Below are positions 23,270 to 33,664 of a DNA stretch of 64,000 bases, piece by piece. The stretch comes from Agrypnia vestita (lineage: Eukaryota; Arthropoda; Insecta; Trichoptera; Phryganeidae). The stretch lies in NCBI GenBank assembly GCA_016648135.1, contig JADDOH010005126.1, positions 54,454 to 118,453 of the forward strand. The letters run 5' to 3'. Below the pieces are notes generated by a model that worked only from the letters and a program-made list of their open reading frames with translations, was not told the DNA's origin and ran no database searches. Every line of letters starts with the position of its first letter. Position 1 is the first letter of the stretch. Position numbers and translations under genes: made by a program.

Positions 23270-24561
23270 TTAACCCTAGAAAGCTAACGTTCGGGCGTAC
23301 CCCTTTAAAGCTAACCATCCGTCGAAACGACGGGTACTTGAAAAAGTACTTTTTTTGTATATGTGATATTTTACATTAGCGTTAATTTAAAGATTTTTAA
23401 ATAATAATACGCCTTATAAATTAAACTTTACCTATTTATTTAAGAAATACAGTAAATTTTCTAAAACTTATGATAAAAAAGATCTACATTTTTTCATAAA
23501 CTTTAGCATGCAAAATCAATTAGAAAAAACAATATAACGTTCTATGTTTTGGCATTTTATGGCACATAAAATTATATCAAAAATTATTTATTATATAAAA
23601 GTTATTTATATTTTGCGCATGTGGTACAAAAATCAATCTTATGTTCATCACATATCGCTACCTCTTACATTTGGCACAAATAATTTTTCATAATGTCATA
23701 CGCTTTTCATAGTGGTGGCACTTCTCGCATGTTTTTCTTTTATGATCTTCTTGTTTCGAAGAAGTTGATAGCTCTTCTTCATTTTCCGATCCTTGAAAAA
23801 GAGCTTAGCTTGTTGATTACTGGTCTTGTCTAATGGATAGTTGCGCTGGAAGAACGCTCTTTATTTTATCCTTCACTTTTGCGTAGGCATTGTTGTTTTT
23901 ACCAATCTTTCGTTTATTCAAGGCTCCACAAGTCGAATATGTAGTGTTTTCATAAATTATTTGCGTGGAAGTCATTTGTGGTAGACTAAAAAAATCGATT
24001 TTTACCTCGAATATTCCCTTGGGGCAGTTGAATGATGCTGATCTATGAGGAATCTGGAAGAGTACTGGAGTTTCTTGAAAGAACTTATTCCACAGTTGGG
24101 AATAAGTCTCAAGGTGTACTCATTTGTCTTTCTTCGGAATTAGATGGCTCATAATTTTCGTCACTTTGGACATCGTCTTCCAGTACAAAGTTTTCCATCT
24201 CAGTGGTGAAAGCATCATCTTGGTCCTCGAAACTATACTATTGGTTTACTAATTTTGATATTGCATCATTATTTAAAGAAGATATAGTGGAAATCTATAA
24301 TAAACGCAACTTATGTCAAAAATGTACACGCACACTCAAAAAAAAACTAACGGTAAGGCTAACCATCCGTCGAAACGACGGGCAAATATCAATTATCTCG
24401 AAAACTATAACACTTGTCTACCTGATGCGTGTGCCACTGCAGCGACCTCACTGGCGACCGAGTTGGCTAAGACAAAACATTCGGATTCATCGTTTAACAG
24501 AGACCGCTATTTTTCTTAACGATACCCGTCGATTCGACGGAGGTTAGCTTTCTAGGGTTAA
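23270..24561 (-). mobile_element. piggyBac-like element, internally deleted
   Basis: TTAA (23,270-23,273 and 24,558-24,561) flanks inverted termini CCCTAGAAAGCTAAC / GTTAGCTTTCTAGGG. The first ten bases match the classical piggyBac terminus. Subterminal palindromes of the form CCGTCGWWWCGACGG lie near both ends (about 23,319, 24,367 and 24,528). At 1,284 bp it is about half the length of an autonomous element. Coding remnants are on the minus strand. TTAA on both sides shows a clean insertion and no later excision scar. Confidence 0.92.
23640..24330 (-). pseudogene. piggyBac-type transposase, N- and C-terminal remnants
   Basis: Minus strand, N-terminal part (24,330 down to ~24,130): an acidic segment SFEDQDDAFTTEMENFVLED and NYEPSNSEED, as in piggyBac N-termini. 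C-terminal part (~23,810-23,640): Cys pairs TCEKCHHYEKRMT, ICAKCKR, then a His and a final C-pair, the cross-brace Cys/His domain that ends piggyBac transposases. In-frame stops are present. The DDD catalytic core is missing, so this copy cannot make transposase. Confidence 0.75.
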
Positions 24562-24829
24562 TCTAATGTCTTAATTTTTATAACTTAATCTAATGTTTCC
24601 TTGTCTTCTTACTTATTCTAATATCTTACATTTTTGTCTTATTGTCTTTTTTATATCTCATGTGTAATTAACACCATTATGGACATTTTGAATAATTTTT
24701 CTTTTTAAATAATAGAAATACTGTCAAGAGCCAATGTGAGAACGTGATTTCTTTGAAATACGTAAAAAAAAGTATCTGGAAAAAAATAGCCTCGTGTGTG
24801 ATACCATTTTGGGAAATGTTCGGGTTTGT

Positions 24830-24931
24830 CACGTGCCCGCAAGACCACGTGTCACCGGAGGGTTCACGCAGCCCACGTGTGGGCCGCACTTATTGCCCCA
24901 TGTACTGTTTTGTCGGCACCTACCCCACGTG
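24830..24931. promoter_or_regulatory. Cluster of four CACGTG E-boxes
   Basis: CACGTG occurs at 24,830, 24,846, 24,874 and 24,926 within 102 bp, in a GC-richer island surrounded by AT-rich DNA. CACGTG is the binding core of bHLH factors (Myc/Max, USF, CLOCK/CYCLE types). No adjacent gene was found, so function is speculative. Confidence 0.45.
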
Positions 24932-25194
24932 AAACTATTTTGCGTTTCTAAAATATTTTTTTCTATTTTACTTCCAACTGATGTCTTTGTCGTGTACCTT
25001 AGCATTAGTTACTAATAGGTATTGTACCTTTAACGTAACTATTTTTTTTAATATATAGGTATGCTCTTTGTATAGCAAAATAAATACTTTGTACCGTATA
25101 ATAAAATAAATTGTAAAATATTATGATGCGATAAAAATGAGAAAATGTGAAAAACTTTTCTTTACTGAAATTAAAATATTTGGCGTTGGATATA

Positions 25195-25530
25195 CCGATA
25201 AGATTTTTTCAAATAGTGAATTTTTATGTCAATATTTTTACATGATATATTTATGGTTTTCGTGTTTAATTTGTAGAACTCCATATTTATTTTAGCGAAA
25301 TTTAAGATAAATTAAATTTTAATAATTATTATTATTGAAATTTAAAATAAATTAAATTTTAATAAATATTATTATTATGTTCTGCAGGTTAACTATTTTT
25401 AAGTGTTACAGCTGTTTGGGCTTGCAAGGCCATTATCAAACAGTTTGATAATGCAGTACTTAATAATAATGTTTATTTAAATTTAATTTATTTTAAATTT
25501 CGCTTAAAAAAATGTACGTGAGATATAATG
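25195..25530. repeat. AT-rich palindromic MITE-like element, copy 1
   Basis: GCGAAATTTAAGATAAATTA (25,297 on) and TTATTTTAAATTTCGC (ending ~25,505) are inverted. Between them lie a duplicated AATTTTAATAATTATTATTATT block and TTATCAAACAGTTTGATAA. Related halves occur at 30,230-30,310 and 30,783-30,900. Confidence 0.65.
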
Positions 25531-26039
25531 ATTACAAATTTTATATAAATATGTTCATTTTGTGAAATTCATTCCAAGATCTTTGTCTTTTTAAGTAAAT
25601 TGATTTTACAATATTTTTCATGAAAAATTAACCAACGTTTTCAAGTAACATACTATGCAGTGCTAATGTAAGTAAAATGTGTTATGTAGATTCGTTTATG
25701 TGTTGTGTATGCACAAAGTCTTTTATGAGCAGTATGCAATTTTAAAAACCATTTAGGAGTACTCTAGCATAACTTGCAGTAGCTTCAAATGTCTTAGTTA
25801 GAAATTTTAAATAGGGTGACCAGCAAAGCATTATTCATTTAACTAGGGATATTAATTGCTATTTTTTATAAGTTTTTATAAGCCGTTTATATCACAGATT
25901 AGTACCAAAATACATTGCTAAATGTTCCTCGATAATTTTTTTAATGTTAATGACTTAGTTATGTGCATTTGAAATCTTTATTGACTAATTCTTATTCCTT
26001 TAAAAACATAATATACCGGTTTATTAAGAGATAGCTGCA

Positions 26040-26330
26040 ACCCGTCATAAATGACGGAACATTAGTTCGCGTCTTTGCTAAGCCCAAGTGTACATTTATA
26101 GTATCTTTTTGACGGTCCACGGAGAGGCGGCCGTAGCAACTTGCCTGAAGCGGTTAGGCTGGTTTGGTTTTGGTGGCCCGGAGTTCGAGTCCCATCTTTT
26201 TAATTTGTTTTTTTAGCCGTGAATTCAAACGAAATTACGGACGTTTCACGAAGTTGCGGACGAACAGACAAACAGACTGACGGATAGGCGCACAGACAAC
26301 GAAATTATTATGTTCAGAATATTTTGAGTT
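26040..26330 (+). mobile_element. SINE family A, copy 1
   Basis: Shared blocks: TTCGCGTCTTTGCTAAGCCC, GGAGAGGCGGCCGTAGCAAC, a B-box-like GGAGTTCGAGTCCC and a body with CGAAATTACGGACGTT and ACAGACAACGAAATTATTAT. Copies at 28,535-28,785 and 49,505-49,745 are diverged. The B-box suggests a tRNA-derived polymerase III head. A clear A-box is not seen. Confidence 0.65.
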
Positions 26331-26524
26331 TGATAAATTTTTCAGAACACAATACTGGATTTTGTCCCAGGGACATCATTAATCTAGATATATTATAGAT
26401 GTCTTATAGAGACGAAATTATATTTTATATGAGAAAGTAGGTATGGAAGTCTTTGGGTGTTCGTAGGGCTTACGACCTATCATAAGGCTGGCTTAAGTGA
26501 ACACTTAACCCAATGCAACGTTCA

Positions 26525-26580
26525 TAGATGTGATATTCTGTCATGGGTGCATTTCCACCCATGACAGAATACCACATCTA
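26525..26580. repeat. Near-perfect 25-bp hairpin
   Basis: TAGATGTGATATTCTGTCAT-GGGTG (26,525-26,549) pairs with CACCC-ATGACAGAATACCACATCTA (26,556-26,580) with one mismatch and a 6-nt loop. No TIR flank or target duplication was seen. The length suits a small hairpin RNA or a miniature palindrome. Confidence 0.8.
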
Positions 26581-26834
26581 TCAAATTTTTGGAATTTGTA
26601 TCTTTGTCAGTATGCACCCATAAAAATTTAAAAATTTAAAGAAATAATACAAATGTTGGATGGAGGCGTGGTCTCATTTTTGTTCTTTGTGTATACTTGA
26701 CCCAATTCCATTTTTCAATTAATGTGTAATGGAAAAAAACAATTGCATCATGTATTCGTGTATGTGGGTCAAGCAGTGTTTTTTGTTAAGGTAAATATTG
26801 CTGAGTTAGTAATTTTACCCTGGTGTCCAGGAAG

Positions 26835-27590
26835 TCGCTGTATGCATGCAGTGTGAACATATGTTGAATGTCAGCAAATCGAAAATGATAGTGTTCGAGA
26901 GAGAAGAGAAGATGACTAAGTACGATGTAATTGTTATCAATGAATGCTTAGAACAAGTGAATGAGTTTGTGTATTTGGGAAGTATGTTTAGTAGAGACGT
27001 CAAGGCTGAGAACGATATCGAAACGAGAGTGACTGGAGGTAATAAAATAAATGGTGCTCTGAATACTATTATGGCCAATAAGAACCTGTCAAAAGAAGCA
27101 AGACTAGCAGTACATAATAACGTTTTAGTGCCAACTCTGATGTAGGGAAGTAAATCCTGGAATTGGCAAAAATGAATGAAAGTAGACTGAATGCGGTGGA
27201 AACGTGGTCACTTAAGCGCTTTTGTGGAAAATATTAGGTCGATAGAGTGAGAAATGAACAAATAAGAAGTAAATTTAATGCTGCCTGCAGTGTGGTAGAT
27301 AGAATAAGCAAATAGTTCTGAAATGGTTTGGTAATGTAGAACGTATTAGCGAGGAAAGGCAATAGGAATAAATTGCGTCCGCGAAAGACCTAACGTGATC
27401 AAATTCTATATATATTGGATTTTGGCCCTGTTAAAAGACTCAACAACCATAGAGGTTGTTGAGGCTTTATGATTGCTCCGCTTACACGAGGAAATGTATG
27501 AATGTAGCCGAAGCAAAAGTGGTGTACCAAGATAGAATTATATGGTGATCTATGTGATGGTTATTTAGTTAGTTATTAAAACAAGTAGGT
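26835..27590 (+). pseudogene. LINE ORF2 C-terminal third, TAAG-tail family, copy 3
   Basis: An intact stretch at 26,846-27,145 encodes NEFVYLGSMFSRDVKAENDI, ETRVTGGNKINGALNTIMAN and ARLAVHNNVLVPTLM, the region after the reverse transcriptase catalytic domain. Beyond it, frame-broken pieces follow the same order as copies 1, 2 and 4. This is the longest of the four copies on the 5' side. Stops and small deletions make it dead. Confidence 0.8.
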
Positions 27591-27594
27591 TAAC

Positions 27595-28530
27595 AGACTG
27601 TAGATATAGATGTGCATTTCTGCAATCACATTTAATACCACGTCTGTAACATTGTGCAATCGTCTAAGATGGCTTATATAAAACGAGCTTACACAATAGA
27701 CATGATGTAGTCTTTTAAACCAAAATACATATTTTTATATAGTTTCTATCCCAAGGATAATATGGGGTAGCCTTCCCATTGATTATTTAGAGTACTGGGA
27801 GTTCAGCGCACCAACGAACATCGAGCTGCTCTTAGAACCCCCAGCATCCCTAGCGCGGTTCCCTGGCGATATATTGTAAAAATCAGGCAGTAGGTGCTGC
27901 TTTGTGTTTTATGTTCCCTTCCTGGCTTAGTCGCAGCTGCGAAACTTTTTTCGCGGTAACCTGTTTGGTTTCCCGTTCTTCATAAATCTCCATTTGCAGC
28001 TTTCTCGGCGCGGCGCGGTGTCGAAAGTTTTAAGCGAGAAATTAAAAACGATATATTTTCATCCGTTGCGAGCTGTAGCTCTGACACAATAATGTTATTT
28101 ATGATCCAATATAACAAACTACCCCGCCTTGATTTTTTTTCACCCAATTTTCCGCTTGCGAAATCCAAGGTGAAAATTTTAACACGAAAACATGACGTAT
28201 TTTTTAATAATAAATTATATTTTTGTATACATAAATTTGTTTAAAATCTTTGTTAGGTTAAGCTAAATTCAATTCACGGCGATTTAGTGCCAATCACCTC
28301 AAATTTGACGTAAAAAACTATGCAAATCTGCTTTTGATTTCTTTGAGTCTTTGATTTAAAATCAATACCGATAGTTTTAATTTTAAACTTTAAACTGAAA
28401 TATTTCAAAAAGTCTAAATATTTTCAAAAAGATTTAAAAGTCAATGTTTTTATTTTACTTATTAACAATTTTGAAAGCATTCTAATTTTGAAAACGGAAA
28501 AAGATCGGATATTGGATAGGAAGTAACGAA
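27595..28530. other. Unassigned stretch
   Basis: No gene recognised. A GC-richer patch at 27,830-28,020 includes TCGCAGCTGCGA and GGCGCGGCGCGG. A 62-codon minus frame (27,980-28,168) has no known domain. Confidence 0.4.
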
Positions 28531-28534
28531 CGGA

Positions 28535-28785
28535 CGGTCAAAAATGACGGAACATTGGTTCGCGTCTTTGCTAAGCCCTAGTATATAATTATTGCATATT
28601 TTTGGCGATCTATGGAAAGGCGGCCGTAGCAACATGGCGTTAATCGGCCGGTTTGGGTTTGATGGCCCTGGCTTCAAGCCCCATCTTCGACCGTTTCTTT
28701 AGTCATGGATTCTAACGAAATTACGGACGTTACAGGTTACAGGGACGTATGGATAGAAAACGAAATTATTATGTTCGATTGGATA
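28535..28785 (+). mobile_element. SINE family A, copy 2
   Basis: GGTTCGCGTCTTTGCTAAGC, GGCGGCCGTAGCAACATGGC, CTGGCTTCAAGCCCCATC and CGAAATTACGGACGTTACAG align with copies at 26.0 and 49.5 kb. The B-box is decayed. Confidence 0.65.
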
Positions 28786-29253
28786 GGAGTTATTGCGATG
28801 AATCAAAATTTGTGTAGAAAAAAATTTACGGTACGATTTGAATATATTTTGAAATCAATTTAGAATAGTTGAATGTTAAGATTGAAATATTAAGGCCTTA
28901 ATCAATTGGGCTGGGAGTTCAAATATGATTTATGTTCGTAAATCCGGCATTATGAGTCGGTTCATATTCTCAACACCATTTCAATAGAGTCTCACGAAGG
29001 GGAGATTAATGCCACCCTTCATCAGATCGAAATCTACTTCTCAGAGATGGTGTATGGATGCTGGACACGCAATGCTCATTGTGTGTTGCAAGAAATAAAT
29101 TGGTGATTTGAAATTATATTGTGCTACCAATACGAGTGACGGCGTCGCACGTATGATGTTGTACAATTTATATTTAATATAAATCAGAATAAATCAAATT
29201 AATTAATCAATTAGAAAGACAAACAGAAAAATCTAATTCACGAAAAAATATTC

Positions 29254-29327
29254 GGTAACTACTGGGATTCGAACCCAGGTCACCTCCTTTCCGGGGCCGG
29301 TGCTCTGACCACTAAGATATAGTAACC
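29254..29327 (-). other. tRNA-like SINE head, mirror copy
   Basis: Reverse-complement partner of 29,424-29,496 with a few differences (acceptor GGTTACTA, T stem CTGGG/CCCAG). A and B boxes are present on the minus strand, so the two heads would transcribe away from each other. Confidence 0.7.
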
Positions 29328-29423
29328 CTCTATGTTTCCGTGAATATATCGACCTTATATAATTAATCAATTAATAAAAATAAGAACTACATATAAGATC
29401 GATATATTCACGGAACATAGAGG

Positions 29424-29496
29424 GTTGCTATAGCTTAGTGGTCAGAGCACCGGCCCCGGAAAGGAGGTGACCTGGGTTCGAATCCTAGTAGTAACC
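29424..29496 (+). other. tRNA-like SINE head (pseudo-tRNA)
   Basis: A cloverleaf outline fits. The acceptor GTTGCTA/TAGTAAC has one G-U pair. The D arm is GCTT/GAGC with A-box TAGCTTAGTGG. The T arm is CTGGG-TTCGAAT-CCTAG with B-box GGTTCGAATCC. The anticodon stem does not pair and position 33 is not U. It can therefore supply a pol III promoter but is not a working tRNA. Its mirror copy is 29,254-29,327 on the minus strand. Confidence 0.75.
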
Positions 29497-29559
29497 TCAT
29501 ATTGTTTCGTGAATTAGATTTTTCTGTATGTCTTTCTAATTGATTAATTAATTTGATTT

Positions 29560-30225
29560 AAAAATTTCACAGAACTTTGTTCTGAAAAATTACAACTTCA
29601 CAAATATGAATGTGTTCTTGAATGTATATAAATCAGAATACTTTATTCTCAGTTTAACAATGTCCATCACTAACACTAACAGATGGCTCAAGTAATGAGA
29701 TATAAAAACAAACAAAGTGCATATTTCTCTACGTAAAAATGACCGTTACTAAAGCTTCCAGATAGCGCAATGCAAGAGCAATGGAAAGTAAATAATAAGG
29801 TGCATAATATAATGGCACAGATTTTTATTTATTTTCATTTATGTAAAATAGATTTTATTACATGTTATTATATTCTAGTTCATAAAAACTAGCTTTCCAA
29901 AAAGAAACGTTTGGCCTTGGTTAGGGAGGGAGATTTTTTGATGAATTATGTAACAATGTCCATCACTAACATTACCAGATGGCTGTTTACACGCAGAAAC
30001 AAACGTACTGCGACTTCCGATCAAATTTTGTTCGTCATTTTGCGAAAAACTGAAGCAAATTAAATAGAATATAAGAAGTTTTTCAGTAGTTATTTTAAGC
30101 CTTTTTAAGACATTTTCGCGGGTTAAGAAATTTTATATATAAATTATATAAAATTAATGTTTAAGGATAAATTAGAAAATTGTAAAAGATTTAATAACAA
30201 ATTATTAAATGACATGTTGTAAATA
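29560..30225. other. Unassigned AT-rich stretch
   Basis: Two related strings AATGTCCATCACTAACA (29,658 and 29,951) lie near an AGATGGCT. No gene recognised. Confidence 0.4.
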
Positions 30226-30229
30226 CCAA

Positions 30230-30900
30230 ACGATTTTTAATAATAATTATAATTAATGAAATTTTAAATTAATTAAATTTTAACTAATATTATTATTAAA
30301 TTCTGCGGGTTAAAACAGGGGATATACCACGTACAATCGATTTATTTATAAAACTTTTAGATTCCCCTTCCCTTTTAGAGGAATTAGATATTTTTGGTGA
30401 AGCTCTATATTAATGTTTACGAAATTCTATGTTATGCTTAGCCATCAAAATTCCCCGTTTGTGATTCTATTTAGTTGTTATTTATAAAAAATATTACTAC
30501 AATTCATGACCTTGATTTTTTTTTAACATATTGAGAAATGGAGATAAGATCATTTTTTGTTGACTTTATAAAGTTTTTTATTTGGATCATTTGTATATTT
30601 ATTTGTTACCAGTTTCTCGAGTAAATTCATTCTAAAACCTTTTATTTCTATGTGTAAAGATGTTGGCGCGATGTTACCTAGCGGTTTACATTTAATAAAT
30701 GGGCCGCAAATTTTGACTCAAAAATTTTATTTTATTTTTATTTTTATACGTATGATCTAAAAACATATTTTAATATACATAATTAACCCGCAGAACTTAA
30801 TTATAATAATTATTAAATTTGAATTTATTTTAAATTTCGCTAAAAATAAATATGAAGTTCTACAAATTAAAGACAAAAACCATAAATAAAAATATATGTG
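30230..30900. repeat. MITE-like palindromic family, separated halves
   Basis: 30,230-30,310 (TAATAATTATAATTAATGAA...TTCTGCGGGTTAA) and 30,783-30,900 (TTAACCCGCAGAACTTAATT...ATTTTAAATTTCGC...GAAGTTCTACAAATTAAAG) face each other as in the 25.2-kb copy but 470 bp apart. The intervening DNA is unassigned. Confidence 0.5.
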
Positions 30901-31028
30901 TTAAATAAAACTAATATTTTATACGAACTGGATATTTTACTGAGAAGAAAATCTCGACGTTTTGCTGTAGTCTTGTTCACCATGATCAGGAGAGCGTCCT
31001 AGCACGGCGGAGGTGTAATTCGAACTGA

Positions 31029-31255
31029 TTATTTTTTCCGAGGTCTTAAATTATATGTACTTTGTTTTGGAGTGTCCACTTCTTCTATGATAGAGATTGC
31101 TCGTGTGCAATGTGTTCTAATTAGATCTTCGGACTTTTCAGCGACGTCTCTTAAAGGTGGAATAAAAGTCGTGAGAACAGGGCGCCAAATACTTGATAGT
31201 TTGTAACTGTCATCTCTATTGAAATTAGGATGTTTGTATATTTCAATGGGCTCAT
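31029..31255 (-). pseudogene. Penelope-like element C-terminus (after the GIY-YIG domain)
   Basis: Minus-strand frame with 70+ open codons: EPIEIYKHPNFNRDDSYKLS, SIWRPVLTTF, ending STYNLRPRKK and stop at 31,029. E-x-I-E-I-x-K-x-P-x-N-x-NRD is the segment that closes the GIY-YIG endonuclease of PLEs. Just 3' is CTCCTGATCATGGTGAAC...GCAAAACGTCG, a decayed hammerhead-like motif. This lineage differs from the PLEs at 34.9 and 38.3 kb. Confidence 0.65.
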
Positions 31256-31464
31256 ATATTTATTTTTGTATTTATTAAAATTTTAACTTTCGGGCCGTTG
31301 GTTTCAAAACATGTTATTTATTCAAAGTGATTTTATATAAAGTATTATCACGGGAGTACATAGTCGAAGTTTCTCGAATGGTTCATACGAATCTGGAATC
31401 AACTGGGCCGTTATCGTGATCAATATAAATATGGAGAAGCTACTGAAAATGTGGAAAAACTAGT

Positions 31465-31640
31465 CGAACATCGGACAAACCGACATTTTTTGTATAAAAG
31501 GCGAGCGGGCGCGCGCGCAAGAGAGTCATTATTTTGACAGCGCGACGCAGAAATCTATAATAGAAAATCAAAACCGTGTGGTGGCTCAGTGTGATCAAGG
31601 TAACAATGAAAGCAAAGGAGCGAATTGTTATCGGTCAGTG
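31465..31640 (+). promoter_or_regulatory. TATA promoter-like segment, probable LTR remnant
   Basis: TTGTATAAAAGGCGAGCGGG is followed by alternating GC and GACAGCGCGACGCAG, recalling the TATA-to-GACAGCG layout of the solo LTRs here (16.59 and 47.21 kb). The downstream part (31,860-32,010, ending with an AATAAA) may be the rest of the LTR, split by the LINE tail. Confidence 0.4.
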
Positions 31641-31858
31641 AAGAAGCACATCTCATAATGCAGGGAAAGATTGCCGGAAGTCGGGGCCCTGGAAGAAGGA
31701 GACTTCATGGCTGAAAAACTTGAGACAGTGGTTTGGCCAGTCTACTGTAGAGCAGTTTCGGGCCGCAGCGAACAAAGTCCGCATAGCCAACACGGTAGCC
31801 AACGTCCGGTAAACGGACAAGGCACGAGAAGAAGAAGAAGAAGAAGAAGAAGTACCTA
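31640..31858 (+). pseudogene. LINE 3' end, AGA-tail family, copy 1
   Basis: The frames give HLIMQGKIAGSRGPGRRRL and, after a one-base shift near 31,706, WLKNLRQWFGQSTVEQFRAA then NTVANVR and stop. The end is a perfect AAG repeat. GKIxGxRGxGRRR..WL.N.R.W.G.S.E.LFR...NVR is the conserved C-terminus of a widespread insect LINE family. A better copy is at 39,540. Confidence 0.85.
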
Positions 31859-32019
31859 AAAGCCTACTTGCGAGTGAAATATTTTCTATATTTACGCGAA
31901 TAATTGCAAATCTGTGAGTAATGTTTGTTTTTAGTGACAATTAGTGTAAATTAAAGAACAGTACTCCGTTAAAATTCATGTAAAGTGACTTTGTGTGATA
32001 AATAAAACGTTGAAATAGT

Positions 32020-32780
32020 TTTTAGTTTACATTTGCTTTCCACAGGCACGATTTCATGCAAGAATTTTTTTTATTCAATTTTGAAAAATATAAAATTATA
32101 ACCAATAAGTAGTATTGGTATTCCGTGTGTAACGCCTCTTCTATACAAAATGTTAGACGTTTATTCGGAAGGTTTTGTTTCCTTTTAGTACCGTAAATCA
32201 ATCCAGGAAGTGAACATCCTTGAACCAAAAATATAAAATCGTCGATTTATAACAGGCCATTAATGTTTCAACGTCGAAATTCTATGAAGTATTATGGATT
32301 TGTTATCACTAAAGCCTAACCGTGTTTCAATATCTCTTGGTCTATGGCGTCTTACTTGGTTTATCTATCTACGATATTTTTGACATTTCTGTCATATTTT
32401 TAATTAAAAAATTTGATTTTACGACCAGCTTTTTTAACATTATAATTATAAATGTTCAAGTTTGTTGTTTGTAACATTGTGGAAATTCATTTATAATATT
32501 TAAAAAAATGAGGGTATTATAATTATGTAATTAAAAAGGGTATAGATGGTATTTAAAAAAAAATGGGGTTTCTTAATTAATTTGTAATGATTAATATCAT
32601 TTTTGTATAAGTAAAACTTGTGGATATTTTGATATTAGAATTACGATGCACCAAAGATGTGTAAATAACAATAACTATTCTGAATTTCTTACATTATTAC
32701 ATTTATATTTAAACCAGAAGCATTCAGTGAGAACAGTGAAACGTGAGATTTACTTATATTTTACAAAAAAAATTAAAGGA
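32020..32780. other. Unassigned AT-rich stretch
   Basis: No gene or repeat recognised. Confidence 0.45.
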
Positions 32781-32783
32781 AAT

Positions 32784-33217
32784 GTTTGTGGAATATTCTA
32801 ATACAACGAAATTTGAGTTATAAAATAATGTTCCATCTAAATTTTGTATCGAGTGACTATTAAATATAAGTTAAATTGATCAATTTGATCCTACTACTAC
32901 AAATCCGTGATGATAATATTGTAACGAGTGACAGTGTTTGATGTTGTCACAACACTAACAAAGAATCGAGAATGGTCTACAATGTACTACGGCTTTGTTT
33001 GTTTGTGGAATATTCTAATACAACAAAATTTGAGTTATAAAATAATGTTCCATCTAAATTTTGTATCGAGTGACTATTAAATATAAGTTAAATTGATCAA
33101 TTTGATCCTACTACTACAAATCCGTGATGATAATATTGTAACGAGTGACAGTGTTTGATGTTGTCACAACACTAACAAAGAATCGAGAATGGTCTACAAT
33201 GTTCTACAGCTTTCGGG
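32784..33217. repeat. 217-bp tandem duplication spanning an LTR start
   Basis: 32,784-33,000 and 33,001-33,217 are near-identical. Each copy holds ~136 bp of flank (GTTTGTGGAATATTCTAATA ...) plus the first ~81 bp of an LTR (TGTAACGAGTGACAGTG...). Only the second copy continues into the full LTR. The duplication therefore arose after the LTR inserted. Confidence 0.9.
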
Positions 33218-33662
33218 AAGTATCTGAAACATGCTACAAGAATCTAGAAGCAACGAGAATCGTCTCCTTAACACTAACAAAAGCCAGAAAGTACAAAGTA
33301 CCTCGATACACGGATATAAATACGGGCCAGACCGCGCGCGAGAGAAGTTGTTGTTTTAGCGCGCTTGACAGCAAAACAAAGCAAAGGCAACCGCGGGCTA
33401 CGGAGGCCAGGGTGACCAACCGTGTGATAATTCGACTATTCTAGTGAAGTTCTTACTTAATAATAATCCATGCGAAATTGAAAAAAGTGTTGAAGTGATA
33501 TTAAAGTGTCTATTTACGAATGATAAATTATGATATAGTGTAATTTAATTAAAAGCGTTAAGTTAACACTTTTTTATTAAATTATTTATTAATCAGTAAT
33601 TAATAAATCCGTTATTAAATTCCAGCATTTTAGTTAATTCCTCCAGCAGCCACGACACGTAC
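33137..33662 (+). mobile_element. Solo LTR, TGTAACGAG family, divergent subtype
   Basis: Starts TGTAACGAGTGACAGTG, TATA box GATATAAATACGGG near 33,314, then GACAGCAAAACAAAGC and the shared 3' part ending CAGCCACGACACGT. The terminal GACA is lost and no clean duplication is visible. It aligns with the LTRs at 16,433 and 47,014. Confidence 0.8.
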
Positions 33663-33664
33663 TA

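Larger units (their letters stand above)
29196..29555. repeat. 360-bp palindrome of two facing tRNA-like SINEs
   Basis: The left arm (~29,196-29,372) and right arm (~29,388-29,555) are inverted copies around a short AT spacer. Each arm holds one tRNA-like head (minus 29,254-29,327; plus 29,424-29,496) and the same body (CGTGAATTAGATTTTTCTG, GTCTTTCTAATTGATTAATT). A related solo copy is at 42,890-43,030. A transcript across both arms would form a long double-stranded hairpin. Confidence 0.85.

Noticed and set aside
29254..29496. Functional tRNA gene pair
   Set aside because: Acceptor, D and T arms fit, but the anticodon stem does not pair and U33 is missing. The conserved downstream body marks SINEs.
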